From Micrococcaceae bacterium Sec5.8 (GTDB taxonomy: Bacteria > Actinomycetota > Actinomycetes > Actinomycetales > Micrococcaceae), in assembly GCA_039636775.1 (NCBI GenBank), contig CP143429.1, positions 2,356,001-2,420,000 on the forward strand: a stretch of 64,000 bases of DNA, in the 5' to 3' direction. A model generated the notes under the pieces. The model saw only the letters and a program-made list of their open reading frames with translations. It had not been told where the DNA came from and ran no database searches. Position 1 is the first letter of the stretch; every line of letters begins with the position of its first letter. Shown here piece by piece: positions 39,110-48,301 of the stretch. The position numbers were made by a program, and so were the translations under genes.

Positions 39110-39242
39110 AAACCGTTGATTCCGCGTTTGCACGCTTCAACCAACGAACAGTTACATTACCGGATGAACCCTGCCCGGCGCCAATCGGAACAGCGCCCGC
39201 CGATCAGCTTTCCCTGCGGGGCACCGGCGGGTTGGAGCCGGT

Positions 39243-40136
39243 TCAGAGTGGTGGGAGTTCGGCAGCCAGCCAGGTGAGCGCCGCACTGACGCCGGCGTCG
39301 AGTTTGATGGTGGCGAGATCATCCCCGCGGGTCTGTCCCCGGTTGATGATGACAACCGGCTTTCCGTGCTTGGCCGCGTGCCGGGCAAAGCGCAGTCCGC
39401 TCATGACCGTGAGCGAGGAACCGGCGACCACGAGGGCGGCCGCCTCATCCACCATGGCGTAGGAGCGTTCGACGCGGTCCTTGGGGACGTTTTCGCCAAA
39501 GTAGACGAAGTCCGGCTTGAGCGTGCCGCCGCAGGCAGGGCAGCGCGCCACCACGAAACTTTCGATCAGGGCAGCATCCTCCACCGTGGCGTCGGCATCG
39601 GGCGCCATTTCGACCGAACCGGCGGCCAGTGCCCGGTCCAGAAAGTCAGGGTTGAGCTCCGTCAGGACTCCCGCCAGCAGCGCACGACTGTATCTGCGGT
39701 GGCAGGAGAGGCAGACAACCTGGTCAAAGCGGCCGTGCAGGTCCACCACATTGACACTTCCGGCATCCTCGTGGAGCCGGTCGACGTTCTGGGTGATGAG
39801 CCCGGTGATAAGCCCGCGCTGTTCGAGGCGGGCGACGGCGGCGTGGCCGTCGTTGGGGTCGGCCCGGCGCAGATGGGACCAGCCGATGTGGTTGCGGGCC
39901 CAGTACCGGCGCCGGTTGTCCGCCTCAGCGATGAATTCCTGATACGTCATGGGTGCCCGGGGAGCGGCGCCCGGCCCGCGGTAGTCCGGAATACCGGAGT
40001 CCGTGCTGAGCCCGGCCCCGGTCAAGAGGGCGAAACGCTCCCCCGCAAGGATGCCGTGGATGTCCTGCAAGACCTCGAGTTCGTCGACGGCCGGTTCGCT
40101 CACAGGCACCGGAGGCAGGCTGGCAAATCCAGTCAT
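39243..40136 (-). CDS. NAD-dependent protein deacetylase (Sir2 family)
   Basis: Removes acetyl or acyl groups from lysine using NAD. Motifs: ALLTGAGLSTDSGIPDYRGPG, ITQNVDRLHEDAGSVNVVDLHG (catalytic His in LHG), two Cys pairs (CLSCH and CPACGG) that bind zinc, LKPDFVYFGENVPKDR, VVAGSSLTVMSGLRFARHA and VIINRGQTRGDDLATIKLDAG. About 297 residues. In the class of bacterial enzymes with DYRGP (class II-like, SIRT4-type) rather than FRG. The ATG at 40136 is the first start that does not collide with the peroxiredoxin gene. Confidence 0.92.
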   Translation of the reverse strand: MTGFASLPPVPVSEPAVDELEVLQDIHGILAGERFALLTGAGLSTDSGIPDYRGPGAAPRAPMTYQEFIAEADNRRRYWARNHIGWSHLRRADPNDGHAAVARLEQRGLITGLITQNVDRLHEDAGSVNVVDLHGRFDQVVCLSCHRRYSRALLAGVLTELNPDFLDRALAAGSVEMAPDADATVEDAALIESFVVARCPACGGTLKPDFVYFGENVPKDRVERSYAMVDEAAALVVAGSSLTVMSGLRFARHAAKHGKPVVIINRGQTRGDDLATIKLDAGVSAALTWLAAELPPL

Positions 40137-40167
40137 GCCAATCCCGGGCCGCCGCGTTCGCACTGGG

Positions 40168-40686
40168 TCAGCTCCCGACAAGTCCCGACAGGGCGGCGCG
40201 GTAAGCCCCGAAGTCCCGGGCCTGGCCGCGGGGATTCACCACCACGTAGCGCACAATGCCGCTCGAGTCGATGATGAAGGTTCCACGCTTTGCCATGCCG
40301 CTTCCGGCTTCGAACACGCCGTATTTTTGGGCGACGGCACCGTGCGGCCAGAAATCCGCGAGCAAATCGAAGGAGAAGCCTTCCTGCCCGGCGTACGCCC
40401 GTTGGGCGAACTTGCTGTCCACCGACACGCCCAGCACGGCGGCGTCGGCGTCCGCGAAGAGCGCCAGGTTGTCCCGGAGTTCGCAGAGTTCACCCGTGCA
40501 GATGCCGGAGAAGGCGAAGGGAAAGAACACGACGACGACGTTGCGGCCCCGGAGCTCCGATAACCGTACCGGCTCGCCGAATTGATTCAGCAGTTCAAAG
40601 TCCGGAGCTGCCTCGCCGACAGCGGGCACGCCGGAGGCCGCAGCTGATGCGTCCCCCAGGGTGCCAACCCCTCCGGGTTGGGTCAC
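40168..40686 (-). CDS. peroxiredoxin (BCP/AhpE-like)
   Basis: Thiol peroxidase reducing H2O2 and organic peroxides. NVVVVFFPFAFSGICTGELCELRDN holds the peroxidatic Cys (ICTGE). A second Cys follows five residues later (CTGELC), the spacing of the resolving Cys of BCP in E. coli; AhpE lacks it. RGTFIIDSSGIVRYV contains the usual Arg. 172 residues, of which the first 22 are an Ala/Gly leader. Its GTG start overlaps the DUF3052 stop (GTGA), so translation is coupled and the two form an operon. Confidence 0.92.
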   Translation of the reverse strand: MTQPGGVGTLGDASAAASGVPAVGEAAPDFELLNQFGEPVRLSELRGRNVVVVFFPFAFSGICTGELCELRDNLALFADADAAVLGVSVDSKFAQRAYAGQEGFSFDLLADFWPHGAVAQKYGVFEAGSGMAKRGTFIIDSSGIVRYVVVNPRGQARDFGAYRAALSGLVGS

Positions 40687-41102
40687 TTGTTTTTCCGCGT
40701 GACCAAACGGGTGGCGCTCCAGTCCTTGGAGACGCCGGCGGAAGTGGTGTAGTGCAGACCGGCAGTAGGCGCAGCATCCTGGATGTCAGCAGGTGAGACG
40801 TATCCCACCCGGCCTGACTTCGGCGTCAGAACCCACACAACGCCGCCCTCGGTGAGGGTGGTCCGCGAACCTACCAGGGTGTCCACGAGATCACCATCGT
40901 CGGAGCGCCACCAAAGAATCACGGCGTCAACCACTTCGTGGTCGTCCTCGTCGAAGAGTTCGGAGCCGGTGAGATCTTCGATGTCGTCGCGCAAATCAAA
41001 GTCGACGTCATCGTCATAACCGAATTCCTGAATCAGGTCCCCGGTTTTGAAACCCAGTTTTTCCGCCACATTTACCGAAGTGGCGGCGTCGGCCTCGCTC
41101 AC
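40683..41102 (-). CDS. DUF3052 family protein
   Basis: Actinobacterial conserved protein of 139 residues. Strong acidic patch (FGYDDDVDFDLRDDIEDLTG and SELFDEDDHEVVDAVILWWR) and a C-terminal basic tail (SATRLVTRKNK). The family is defined by the VAEKLGFKTGDLIQEFGYDDD opening and the LWWRSDDGDLVDTLVG core. Function unknown; conserved next to aceE and a peroxiredoxin in Micrococcaceae. Translationally coupled to the peroxiredoxin by GTGA overlap. Divergent from aceE. Confidence 0.85.
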   Translation of the reverse strand: MSEADAATSVNVAEKLGFKTGDLIQEFGYDDDVDFDLRDDIEDLTGSELFDEDDHEVVDAVILWWRSDDGDLVDTLVGSRTTLTEGGVVWVLTPKSGRVGYVSPADIQDAAPTAGLHYTTSAGVSKDWSATRLVTRKNK

Positions 41103-41526
41103 GTGTTGCTCCTATGCTTGGTGTCTTCAACAGCTCTAGTGATTTCCATTACTCCAAGCCAACACCCTTTGCGCTTGCGCTTCAAGCTGTTGGCACCGCG
41201 ATCCGCCATATTCTGCGTCACACACGGCCGTCAGGGCGCCGCCGTGCGGCGCATCCTCACACCACCAGTATGCCGGTCATTTATCACCGCGTCCCCATGG
41301 GACAGCTACGCATCCCCGAGCGGTCGGAGCTAGAGTGGCTGATGACGACTACGCCCGAGAGGGCGGACGACCCGCTGACGAAGGCGGGCATAGTTGTGAT
41401 TGGACCTTGCCCGGCGCACATGACCGGGCGGATGTAACCGATACGTCGCACACGTCGCGTTCACGCCGGGCAGTTACCCTGCCGCAGCTGAGGGCGCCGG
41501 GGGATGCGCTCAAAGAGAGGTTGGAC
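41103..41526. other. long leader/intergenic region upstream of aceE
   Basis: 424 bases between divergent DUF3052 and aceE. TAGAGT at 41331-41336 is the best -10 for aceE and would give a 5' leader of about 185 bases. An ATG 5 bases after the box opens a 31-codon frame ([20 protein letters not shown]...) that could be a leader peptide. I see no clear attenuator hairpin. Confidence 0.4.
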
Positions 41527-44280
41527 GTGGCTGCAGGAGAAGAGACCTCCCATATCCTCAGCGGGTTGACAAACCAGCTGCCTGATCGTGATCCGGAAGA
41601 GACCGCCGAATGGCTGGAGTCCCTGGATACGTTGATTCAGGAACAGGGCACCGAGCGTGCCCAGTACATAATGCGCAGCCTGCTTCAGCGGGCCGGCGCG
41701 CAAAGCGTGGGTGTTCCGATGGTCACCACCACCGACTACGTCAACACCATCCCGGTGGACCAGGAAGCAGAGTTCCCCGGCGACGAGGAAATCGAACGTA
41801 AGTACCGTGCGTGGCTGCGCTGGAACGCCGCGGTCATGGTGCACCGTGCGCAGCGGGCCGATATCGGCGTCGGCGGACACATCTCCACCTACGCCGGAGC
41901 CGCGACCCTCTATGAGGTCGGGTTCAACCACTTCTTCCGCGGCAAGGACCACCCCGGCGGCGGGGACCAGGTGTTCTTCCAGGGCCACGCCTCCCCCGGC
42001 ATGTACGCCCGCGCCTTCATGGAAGGCCGCCTCTCCGAAGAGGACATGGACGGGTTCCGGCAGGAGAAGTCCAAGGAAGGCCACGCGCTGTCCTCGTACC
42101 CGCACCCTCGGCTGATGCCGGAGTTCTGGGAATTCCCCACAGTCTCCATGGGCATCGGCCCGATGAACGCCATTTACCAGGCGCAGTCCAACCGGTACCT
42201 GCACAACCGCGGCATCAAGGACACCTCCGACCAGCAGGTCTGGGCGTTCCTGGGCGACGGCGAAATGGACGAACCCGAGTCCCGCGGCCTGCTCCAGCTC
42301 GCCGCGAACGACAAGCTCGACAACCTGAACTTCGTGATCAACTGCAACCTCCAGCGCCTCGACGGACCCGTCCGCGGCAACGGCAAGATCATGCAGGAAC
42401 TGGAGGCGTTCTTCCGCGGCGCGGGCTGGAACGTCATCAAGGTCGTCTGGGGCCGGGAGTGGGATGACCTCCTGTCCAAGGACGAGGACGGCTCGCTCGT
42501 GAAGATCATGAACGAAACCGTTGACGGCGATTACCAGACCTACAAGGCCGAGTCCGGCGCGTTCGTCCGCGAGCACTTCTTCGGCCAGACCCCGCAGACC
42601 AAGGAAATGGTCCAGGATCTCACCGACGACCAGATCTGGAACCTCAAGCGCGGCGGCCACGACTACAACAAGGTCTACGCCGCGTACAAGGCCGCGACCG
42701 AATTCAAGGGCAAGCCCACCGTCATCCTGGCCCACACGGTCAAGGGCTACGGCCTGGGCACCCACTTCGAGGGCCGCAACGCCACGCACCAGATGAAGAA
42801 GCTCACCCTCGCGGACCTGAAGGCCTTCCGCGACCACCTGCGCATCCCCATCACCGACGACCAGCTTGAAGCTGACCTCTACCGGCCCCCGTATTACCAC
42901 CCCGGCATGGATTCCCCCGAGATCCAGTACCTCATGGAACGCCGCCGCGCCCTGGGCGGATTCGTCCCCGAACGGCGCTCCAAGCACAGCGAGGTCACCC
43001 TCCCGGAGGACAAGGTCTACGAGGTCGCCAACCGCGGCTCCGGCAAGCAGCTGGCGGCCACCACCATGGCCTTCGTCCGCCTGCTCAAGGACCTCATGCG
43101 GGACAAGGAGTTCGGCAAGCGGATCGTTCCGATCATCCCGGACGAGGCCCGCACCTTCGGCATGGACGCGTTCTTCCCGACCGCCAAGATCTACAACCCG
43201 AACGGCCAGAACTATCTGTCCGTGGACCGTGAGCTGGTCCTGGCGTACAAGGAGTCCATCTCCGGGCAGATCGTGCACGCCGGCATCAACGAGGCCGGTT
43301 CGGTCGCCGCGTTCACCGCTGCGGGCACGTCCTACGCCACCCACGGCGAGCCGCTGATCCCGATCTACGTCTTCTACTCGATGTTCGGTTTCCAGCGGAC
43401 AGGGGATTCCTTCTGGGCAGCCGCGGACCAGATGACCCGCGGGTTCATCATCGGCGCCACGGCCGGCCGCACCACCCTCACCGGTGAAGGCCTGCAGCAC
43501 GCCGACGGCCACTCCCCGCTTCTCGCCTCAACCAACCCGGCCGTTGTCACCTATGATCCGGCCTATGGGTATGAGATCGGCGTGATCATGCGCGACGGCC
43601 TCAACCGCATGTACGGTCCGGGTCTGGCCGATAACGACCCGTCACGGAACGTGATGTACTACATCACCGTTTACAACGAGCCGATCTCCCAGCCGCCAGC
43701 GCCGGCAGAACTCGACGTCGAAGGCATCGTTAAGGGCATCTACCTGCTGGCGCCGGCCAAGATCGACGGCCCGCGCACGCAGATCCTTGCCTCCGGCGTG
43801 TCCGTCCCGTGGGCCCTCGAAGCCCAGAAGGTCCTCGCCGCGGACTGGGGCGTCTCCGCCGACGTCTGGTCCGTGACGTCCTGGTCCGAACTGCGCCGCG
43901 ACGCCATGGCCGCCGAGGAAGACGCTTTCCTCAACCCCGGCAAACCGGCACGCGTTCCGTTCGTCACCGAACAGCTTGCCGGCGCCACCGGCCCGATCGT
44001 GGCCGTCACCGATTACATGAAGGCCGTGCCGGACCAGATCCGGCAGTTCATCCCGAACGAGTTCGCGTCCCTCGGAGCCGACGGTTTCGGCTTCTCCGAC
44101 ACCCGCGCAGCAGCCCGCCGCTTCTTCAAGAACGACATCCACTCCGTGGTTGTCCGTTCCCTGCAGATGCTGGCCCGCCGCGGCGAGGTCGATGCCCAGG
44201 CTCCCGCCCAGGCGATCGAGAAGTACCGCCTGCACAACGTCAACGCAGGCACCACCGGCAACGCGGGTGGCGACTCCTAA
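41527..44280 (+). CDS. aceE: pyruvate dehydrogenase E1 component (homodimeric, AceE)
   Basis: Thiamine-diphosphate enzyme that decarboxylates pyruvate and passes the acetyl group to the E2 lipoyl domain. 917 residues, the homodimeric type. Visible are the ThDP motif [14 protein letters not shown] with GDGEx[24 protein letters not shown], the [16 protein letters not shown] loop, IAAVDGG-type segments, and the C-terminal [21 protein letters not shown]. The GTG at 41527 follows AGAGAGG by 7 bases and precedes [14 protein letters not shown]2/E3 genes are not adjacent. Single-gene unit with its own terminator. Confidence 0.96.
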   Translation: MAAGEETSHILSGLTNQLPDRDPEETAEWLESLDTLIQEQGTERAQYIMRSLLQRAGAQSVGVPMVTTTDYVNTIPVDQEAEFPGDEEIERKYRAWLRWNAAVMVHRAQRADIGVGGHISTYAGAATLYEVGFNHFFRGKDHPGGGDQVFFQGHASPGMYARAFMEGRLSEEDMDGFRQEKSKEGHALSSYPHPRLMPEFWEFPTVSMGIGPMNAIYQAQSNRYLHNRGIKDTSDQQVWAFLGDGEMDEPESRGLLQLAANDKLDNLNFVINCNLQRLDGPVRGNGKIMQELEAFFRGAGWNVIKVVWGREWDDLLSKDEDGSLVKIMNETVDGDYQTYKAESGAFVREHFFGQTPQTKEMVQDLTDDQIWNLKRGGHDYNKVYAAYKAATEFKGKPTVILAHTVKGYGLGTHFEGRNATHQMKKLTLADLKAFRDHLRIPITDDQLEADLYRPPYYHPGMDSPEIQYLMERRRALGGFVPERRSKHSEVTLPEDKVYEVANRGSGKQLAATTMAFVRLLKDLMRDKEFGKRIVPIIPDEARTFGMDAFFPTAKIYNPNGQNYLSVDRELVLAYKESISGQIVHAGINEAGSVAAFTAAGTSYATHGEPLIPIYVFYSMFGFQRTGDSFWAAADQMTRGFIIGATAGRTTLTGEGLQHADGHSPLLASTNPAVVTYDPAYGYEIGVIMRDGLNRMYGPGLADNDPSRNVMYYITVYNEPISQPPAPAELDVEGIVKGIYLLAPAKIDGPRTQILASGVSVPWALEAQKVLAADWGVSADVWSVTSWSELRRDAMAAEEDAFLNPGKPARVPFVTEQLAGATGPIVAVTDYMKAVPDQIRQFIPNEFASLGADGFGFSDTRAAARRFFKNDIHSVVVRSLQMLARRGEVDAQAPAQAIEKYRLHNVNAGTTGNAGGDS

Positions 44281-44307
44281 CGGACGCCCGCTAAGCCAGT
44301 CCAGAGT

Positions 44308-44347
44308 ACGACGGCGGTCCCCACCGGAAGGCGGGGGCCGCCGTCGT
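44308..44347 (+). terminator. hairpin terminator after aceE
   Basis: ACGACGGCGGTCCCC pairs with GGGGGCCGCCGTCGT (15 bp, one G-U), followed by CGTTTCC. Confidence 0.75.
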
Positions 44348-44462
44348 CGTTTCCTTCCTCATCCCGCCGGCCGGCAGGACTCCCGCCGGCGGTCCGGCAC
44401 TGTGATCCAGCACAAAGCCGGTTGTAGCCTTTACACAAATGGAGCTTGCGCGGCAGCCACCG

Positions 44463-44468
44463 TATGCT
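44463..44468 (+). promoter_or_regulatory. -10 box TATGCT of fasR, leaderless
   Basis: TATGCT ends 6 bases before the ATG at 44475. Confidence 0.55.
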
Positions 44469-44474
44469 CGATGC

Positions 44475-45719
44475 ATGTCCGAGCCGATCGCCACTGCCCC
44501 AAAACGCAAGCCCGCCTCCAGGGCGATGTCTCCGGAGAAGGTCGAAACGCTCAAGAAACTCCGGGCGAGCGTTGGCCAGCTCTCCACCACCACGCTGCGC
44601 CAGCTCGAGAAATCCCTGCCGTGGTACAGCCGGCTGAACTCCGACGAGCGCTCTGCTCTGGGCATGGTGGCCCAGAACGGCATCGCCGCGTTTGTCACCT
44701 GGTTTGAGCGGCCCAGCTCGCCGTCGTGGATCCTTTCGGACGTCTTCGGCACCGCTCCCACTGAACTCACGCGTTCAATCAGCCTGCAAAAGGCCCTTCA
44801 GTTGATCCGGATCGTGGTGGAAGTGGTTGAGGACCAGGTCCCTGTGATCGCACCCGAAGCGGACCAGGGCGCGCTGCGGGAAGCGGTCCTGAGGTACTCC
44901 CGGGAGGTGGCGTTTGCCGCCGCGGACGTCTACGCCCGCGCCGCCGAGACCCGCGGTTCGTGGGACACCCGGCTGGAAGCGCTCATTGTGGACGCTATCC
45001 TTCGTGGCGAAAATACCGATGCCCTCCGCTCCCGGATCGCCGCCCTGGGCTGGAAAGCACAGGAGCGCTTCACCGTCATGGTGGGCAATACCCCGTCCGA
45101 ACCCAACGCCAGCTACGTCAGCGAATTGCGCCGCACTGCCGGGCGCTTCGCCGAGGACGCCCTCGTAGGCATCCAGGGTGACCGGCTCATCCTCATCCTC
45201 GGCGGGGTGCACGACCGGGAGACCGCGTTCCTGAAGCTCGCCGAACTCTTCGCCCCCGGTCCGGTGGTTTACGGCGCTGAGGCCAGCTCGCTGCTGGAGG
45301 CCAGCGGTTCGGCCCAGTCCGCGTTTGCGGGCCTGACCGCTGCCCGCGCCTGGCCCTCCGCGCCCCGCCCGGTTGCCGCCGATGATCTCCTGCCGGAGCG
45401 GGTGATCTCCGGTGACGACGCCGCCCGCCGCTCCCTCGTTAAAAACATCTACCGCCCCCTCCTCGCAGCGTCCAACGGCCTGGTGGAAACCCTCGGGACC
45501 TACCTCGAACTGGGCCACTCGTTGGAAGCTACTGCCCGCGAACTCTTCGTCCACGCCAACACTGTGCGCTACCGGCTCAAGCGGGTCTGCGACGTCACGG
45601 GCTGGGATCCGCTGCTGCCCCGGGAGGCCTTTGTGCTGCAGACAGCCCTTGTTGTCGGCCGCCTCGCAGCCCAGCCCAGGCCGGCCACGGAGCGCCAGCC
45701 GACCCGCCACAACCCCTGA
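44475..45719 (+). CDS. fasR: PucR/CdaR-type regulator of fatty acid synthesis (FasR-like)
   Basis: About 414 residues. C-terminal helix-turn-helix: LEATARELFVHANTVRYRLKRVCDVTGWDPL, the PucR-type HTH. The middle has a GGDEF-like CdaR domain (VGIQGDRLILILGGVHDRETAFLKL). The N-terminal 160 residues are helical (SVGQLSTTTLRQLEKSLPWY). In Streptomyces coelicolor the equivalent gene, FasR, lies directly before fabD and activates the fab genes. The same placement here, 87 bases before fabD, supports that name. The ATG at 44475 follows a -10 box at 6 bases and is preferred to a longer frame. Confidence 0.88.
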   Translation: MSEPIATAPKRKPASRAMSPEKVETLKKLRASVGQLSTTTLRQLEKSLPWYSRLNSDERSALGMVAQNGIAAFVTWFERPSSPSWILSDVFGTAPTELTRSISLQKALQLIRIVVEVVEDQVPVIAPEADQGALREAVLRYSREVAFAAADVYARAAETRGSWDTRLEALIVDAILRGENTDALRSRIAALGWKAQERFTVMVGNTPSEPNASYVSELRRTAGRFAEDALVGIQGDRLILILGGVHDRETAFLKLAELFAPGPVVYGAEASSLLEASGSAQSAFAGLTAARAWPSAPRPVAADDLLPERVISGDDAARRSLVKNIYRPLLAASNGLVETLGTYLELGHSLEATARELFVHANTVRYRLKRVCDVTGWDPLLPREAFVLQTALVVGRLAAQPRPATERQPTRHNP

Positions 45720-45806
45720 GCAGTTGTAGACTTCCTACAAAGTGACCCGATGAGCTTGGTGCATGAATACACCAAGAAACACCCCGTAGTTTGGAAAGCT
45801 GGTTAC

Positions 45807-46736
45807 GTGCTTGCAATCGTTTGCCCTGGACAGGGCTCCCAGACCCCCGGTTTCCTGGCCCCTTGGCTGGAACTGCCGCCCGTTGCAGGCCACCTGGCGG
45901 CCCTAAGCGACATCGCAGGGATCGATCTTGCGGCCCACGGCACCACCTCGGATGAAGAAACCATCAAGGACACGGCCGTCGCGCAGCCCCTGATCGTCGC
46001 CGCCGGACTGGTGGCCGCACAGTCGCTGTTCGACGTCGAATTGGGCACCCTGCCGGTCATCCTCGCCGGTCACTCCGTCGGTGAGATCACGGCCTCCGCG
46101 CTGGCCGGCGTGCTCACCGAGTCCGAAGCCATGACCTTCGTCCGGGAACGGGCGAACGGCATGGCCGCTGCCGCCGCAGCGACGCCGACCGGCATGAGCG
46201 CCGTCGTTGGCGGGAACCCGGAGGAGGTCCTGGCCGCCATCGAGGGCTTCGGCCTGACACCGGCCAACGTTAACGGAGCGGGCCAGACGGTCGCCGCAGG
46301 GACCCTGGAGCAGCTCAAGGCCCTCGCGGAGAACCCGCCGGCCAAGGCCCGGGTTATCCCTTTGAAGGTTGCCGGCGCCTTCCATACCTCGCACATGTCC
46401 CCCGCGGTCGCGGCGCTGCAGGCCCTCCGGCCCAGGCTTCACCCGCGCGACCCGCAGGTACCCCTCCTGTCCAACTTCGACGGCGCGGAAGTCACCGATG
46501 GTGGTGCCGCCGTCGACAGCCTGATTGCCCAGGTGTCCCGCCCGGTCCGCTGGGACCGCTGCATGGAAACGCTCGTGCAGCGCGGCGTGACCGGCGTGAT
46601 TGAACTCGCACCGGCCGGCACTCTCGCCGGGCTCGCCAAGCGCGGTATGCCGGGCGTGAAGACCGTGACTGTCAAGACCCCGGACGACCTCCCCGCCGCC
46701 CTGGCCCTATTCGCAGAACTGGAAGGACAGGCATGA
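45807..46736 (+). CDS. fabD: malonyl-CoA:ACP acyltransferase
   Basis: Loads malonate from CoA onto ACP for chain elongation. Motifs: LAIVCPGQGSQTPGFLAPWL, ILAGHSVGEITASALAG (nucleophile Ser in GHSVGE), the malonyl-binding Arg in FVRERANGM, and AFHTSHMSPAVAAL (catalytic His). 309 residues from the GTG at 45807, which follows GGAAAG; the frame opens earlier with an unlikely N-terminus. The stop overlaps the fabH start (ATGA), giving translational coupling. Confidence 0.95.
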   Translation: MLAIVCPGQGSQTPGFLAPWLELPPVAGHLAALSDIAGIDLAAHGTTSDEETIKDTAVAQPLIVAAGLVAAQSLFDVELGTLPVILAGHSVGEITASALAGVLTESEAMTFVRERANGMAAAAAATPTGMSAVVGGNPEEVLAAIEGFGLTPANVNGAGQTVAAGTLEQLKALAENPPAKARVIPLKVAGAFHTSHMSPAVAALQALRPRLHPRDPQVPLLSNFDGAEVTDGGAAVDSLIAQVSRPVRWDRCMETLVQRGVTGVIELAPAGTLAGLAKRGMPGVKTVTVKTPDDLPAALALFAELEGQA

Positions 46737-47794
46737 GCGTGCCCACGTTGAAGCAGGCCCCCCTGCACGAGAACTCCCGCGTCATGGGAGTCGGCGCCTA
46801 CCGGCCCGACGTCATCGTCACCAACGATGACGTCTGCCAGTGGATCGATTCCTCCGACGAGTGGATCCGCCAGCGCACCGGCATCATCACCCGGCACCGC
46901 GCCTCCGCTGACGTCAGCGTGATCGACATGGCGGAAGGCGCCGCCCGCGAAGCCCTGGAGAAGGCCGGCATCGAGGCGTCCCAGCTCGGCGCCGTCATCG
47001 TCTCCACGGTGACGCATCCCTACGCGACGCCGTCGGCCGCAGCCAGCCTCGCAGACCGCCTGGGCGCGACGCCCGCACCGGCCTTTGACATCTCCGCCGC
47101 ATGCGCCGGGTACTGCTACGGCATCGCCCAGGCCGATTCCCTGGTCCGCTCCGGGGCGGCGGACTACGTCCTCGTGGTCGGCGCGGAGAAGCTTTCGGAC
47201 GTCATCGACAACACCGAGCGCACCATCTCCTTCCTCCTCGGTGACGGCGCAGGCGCCGTGGTGATCGGCCCTTCCGACACCCCGGGCATCGGCCCCTCGG
47301 TGTGGGGCTCGGACGGCAGCAAATGGAACGCGATCGGAATGACCAATTCCATGCTGGACCTGCGCCAACAGGCCTTGGCAGGCACGCCGGGCGGTTCGCT
47401 CAGTGCCGAGGAGGCGGCCGTCACCGACGCGGCCGTGTGGCCGACGCTGCGCCAGGACGGCCAGACGGTCTTCCGCTGGGCAGTCTGGGAGATGGCCAAA
47501 GTGGCCCAGCAGGCCCTGGACGCCGCCGGCATCACCGCCGACGACCTCGCGGCGTTCATTCCGCACCAGGCCAACATGCGGATCATCGATGAGATGGCTA
47601 AAAAGCTGAAGCTGCCGGAGAACGTCCTGATCGCACGGGATATCGCCGACGCCGGCAACACCTCCGCCGCCTCCATTCCCCTGGCCACCCACCGCCTGCT
47701 GAAAGAGAACCCCCAGCTCAGCGGCGGCCTGGCACTGCAAATCGGCTTTGGCGCCGGACTCGTCTTTGGCGCCCAAGTGATCGTGCTTCCGTAA
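46733..47794 (+). CDS. fabH: beta-ketoacyl-ACP synthase III
   Basis: Condenses an acyl-CoA starter with malonyl-ACP. The catalytic triad is visible: Cys in DISAACAGYCYGI, His in FIPHQANMRIID, Asn in DAGNTSAASIP. 353 residues, slightly longer than the E. coli enzyme because of an N-terminal extension and a loop (QQALAGTPGGSLSAEEAAV). Actinobacterial FabH usually prefers branched or acetyl starters. Overlaps fabD by 4 bases. Confidence 0.95.
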   Translation: MSVPTLKQAPLHENSRVMGVGAYRPDVIVTNDDVCQWIDSSDEWIRQRTGIITRHRASADVSVIDMAEGAAREALEKAGIEASQLGAVIVSTVTHPYATPSAAASLADRLGATPAPAFDISAACAGYCYGIAQADSLVRSGAADYVLVVGAEKLSDVIDNTERTISFLLGDGAGAVVIGPSDTPGIGPSVWGSDGSKWNAIGMTNSMLDLRQQALAGTPGGSLSAEEAAVTDAAVWPTLRQDGQTVFRWAVWEMAKVAQQALDAAGITADDLAAFIPHQANMRIIDEMAKKLKLPENVLIARDIADAGNTSAASIPLATHRLLKENPQLSGGLALQIGFGAGLVFGAQVIVLP

Positions 47795-47905
47795 GTCTTT
47801 CCTCAGCTTCATATCCCAGAGCAGACCGAATCCTCGGTTTGAGTCATTTCCGCCCAGGCTGCCGGTACGCCGTCCGTCCGGGCAATAACAAGAAAAGGAG
47901 CCAAC

Positions 47906-48151
47906 ATGGCTAGCAACGAAGAGATCTTGGTCGGCTTGGCTGAAATCGTCAACGAAGAGACCGGCCTGGCCCCCGAGGCCGTCGAGCTGGACAAGTCCTT
48001 CACCGAGGACCTGGACATCGATTCCATCTCGATGATGACGATTGTGGTCAACGCTGAAGAGAAGTTCGGTGTGCGCATCCCGGACGAAGAGGTCAAGAAC
48101 CTCAAGACCGTCGGCGACGCCGTCAGCTTCATCGCGAACGCACAGGCCTAA
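47906..48151 (+). CDS. acpP: acyl carrier protein
   Basis: 81 residues, acidic. The phosphopantetheine Ser is in EDLDIDSISMMTIV (DSI rather than the usual DSL). Carries the growing acyl chain between FabD, FabH and FabF. AAGGAG lies 8 bases before the ATG. Confidence 0.95.
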   Translation: MASNEEILVGLAEIVNEETGLAPEAVELDKSFTEDLDIDSISMMTIVVNAEEKFGVRIPDEEVKNLKTVGDAVSFIANAQA

Positions 48152-48301
48152 GTAGGGCCCGGCCGGTCCGGGGGAGCAACCGCACCCCCGGACCGCGCCA
48201 GCACCCTCCCCTTGCAGCACCCCAGATTTTTTCAAACGCCGGCCCCGGCACGCTTTCCGCAAGCACCGGAAACGGCAGGCGCACCGACAGAGAGTGATCC
48301 C

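Noticed and set aside
41461..43512. 683-residue frame antisense to aceE
   Set aside because: Same reason; aceE on the other strand is unambiguous.
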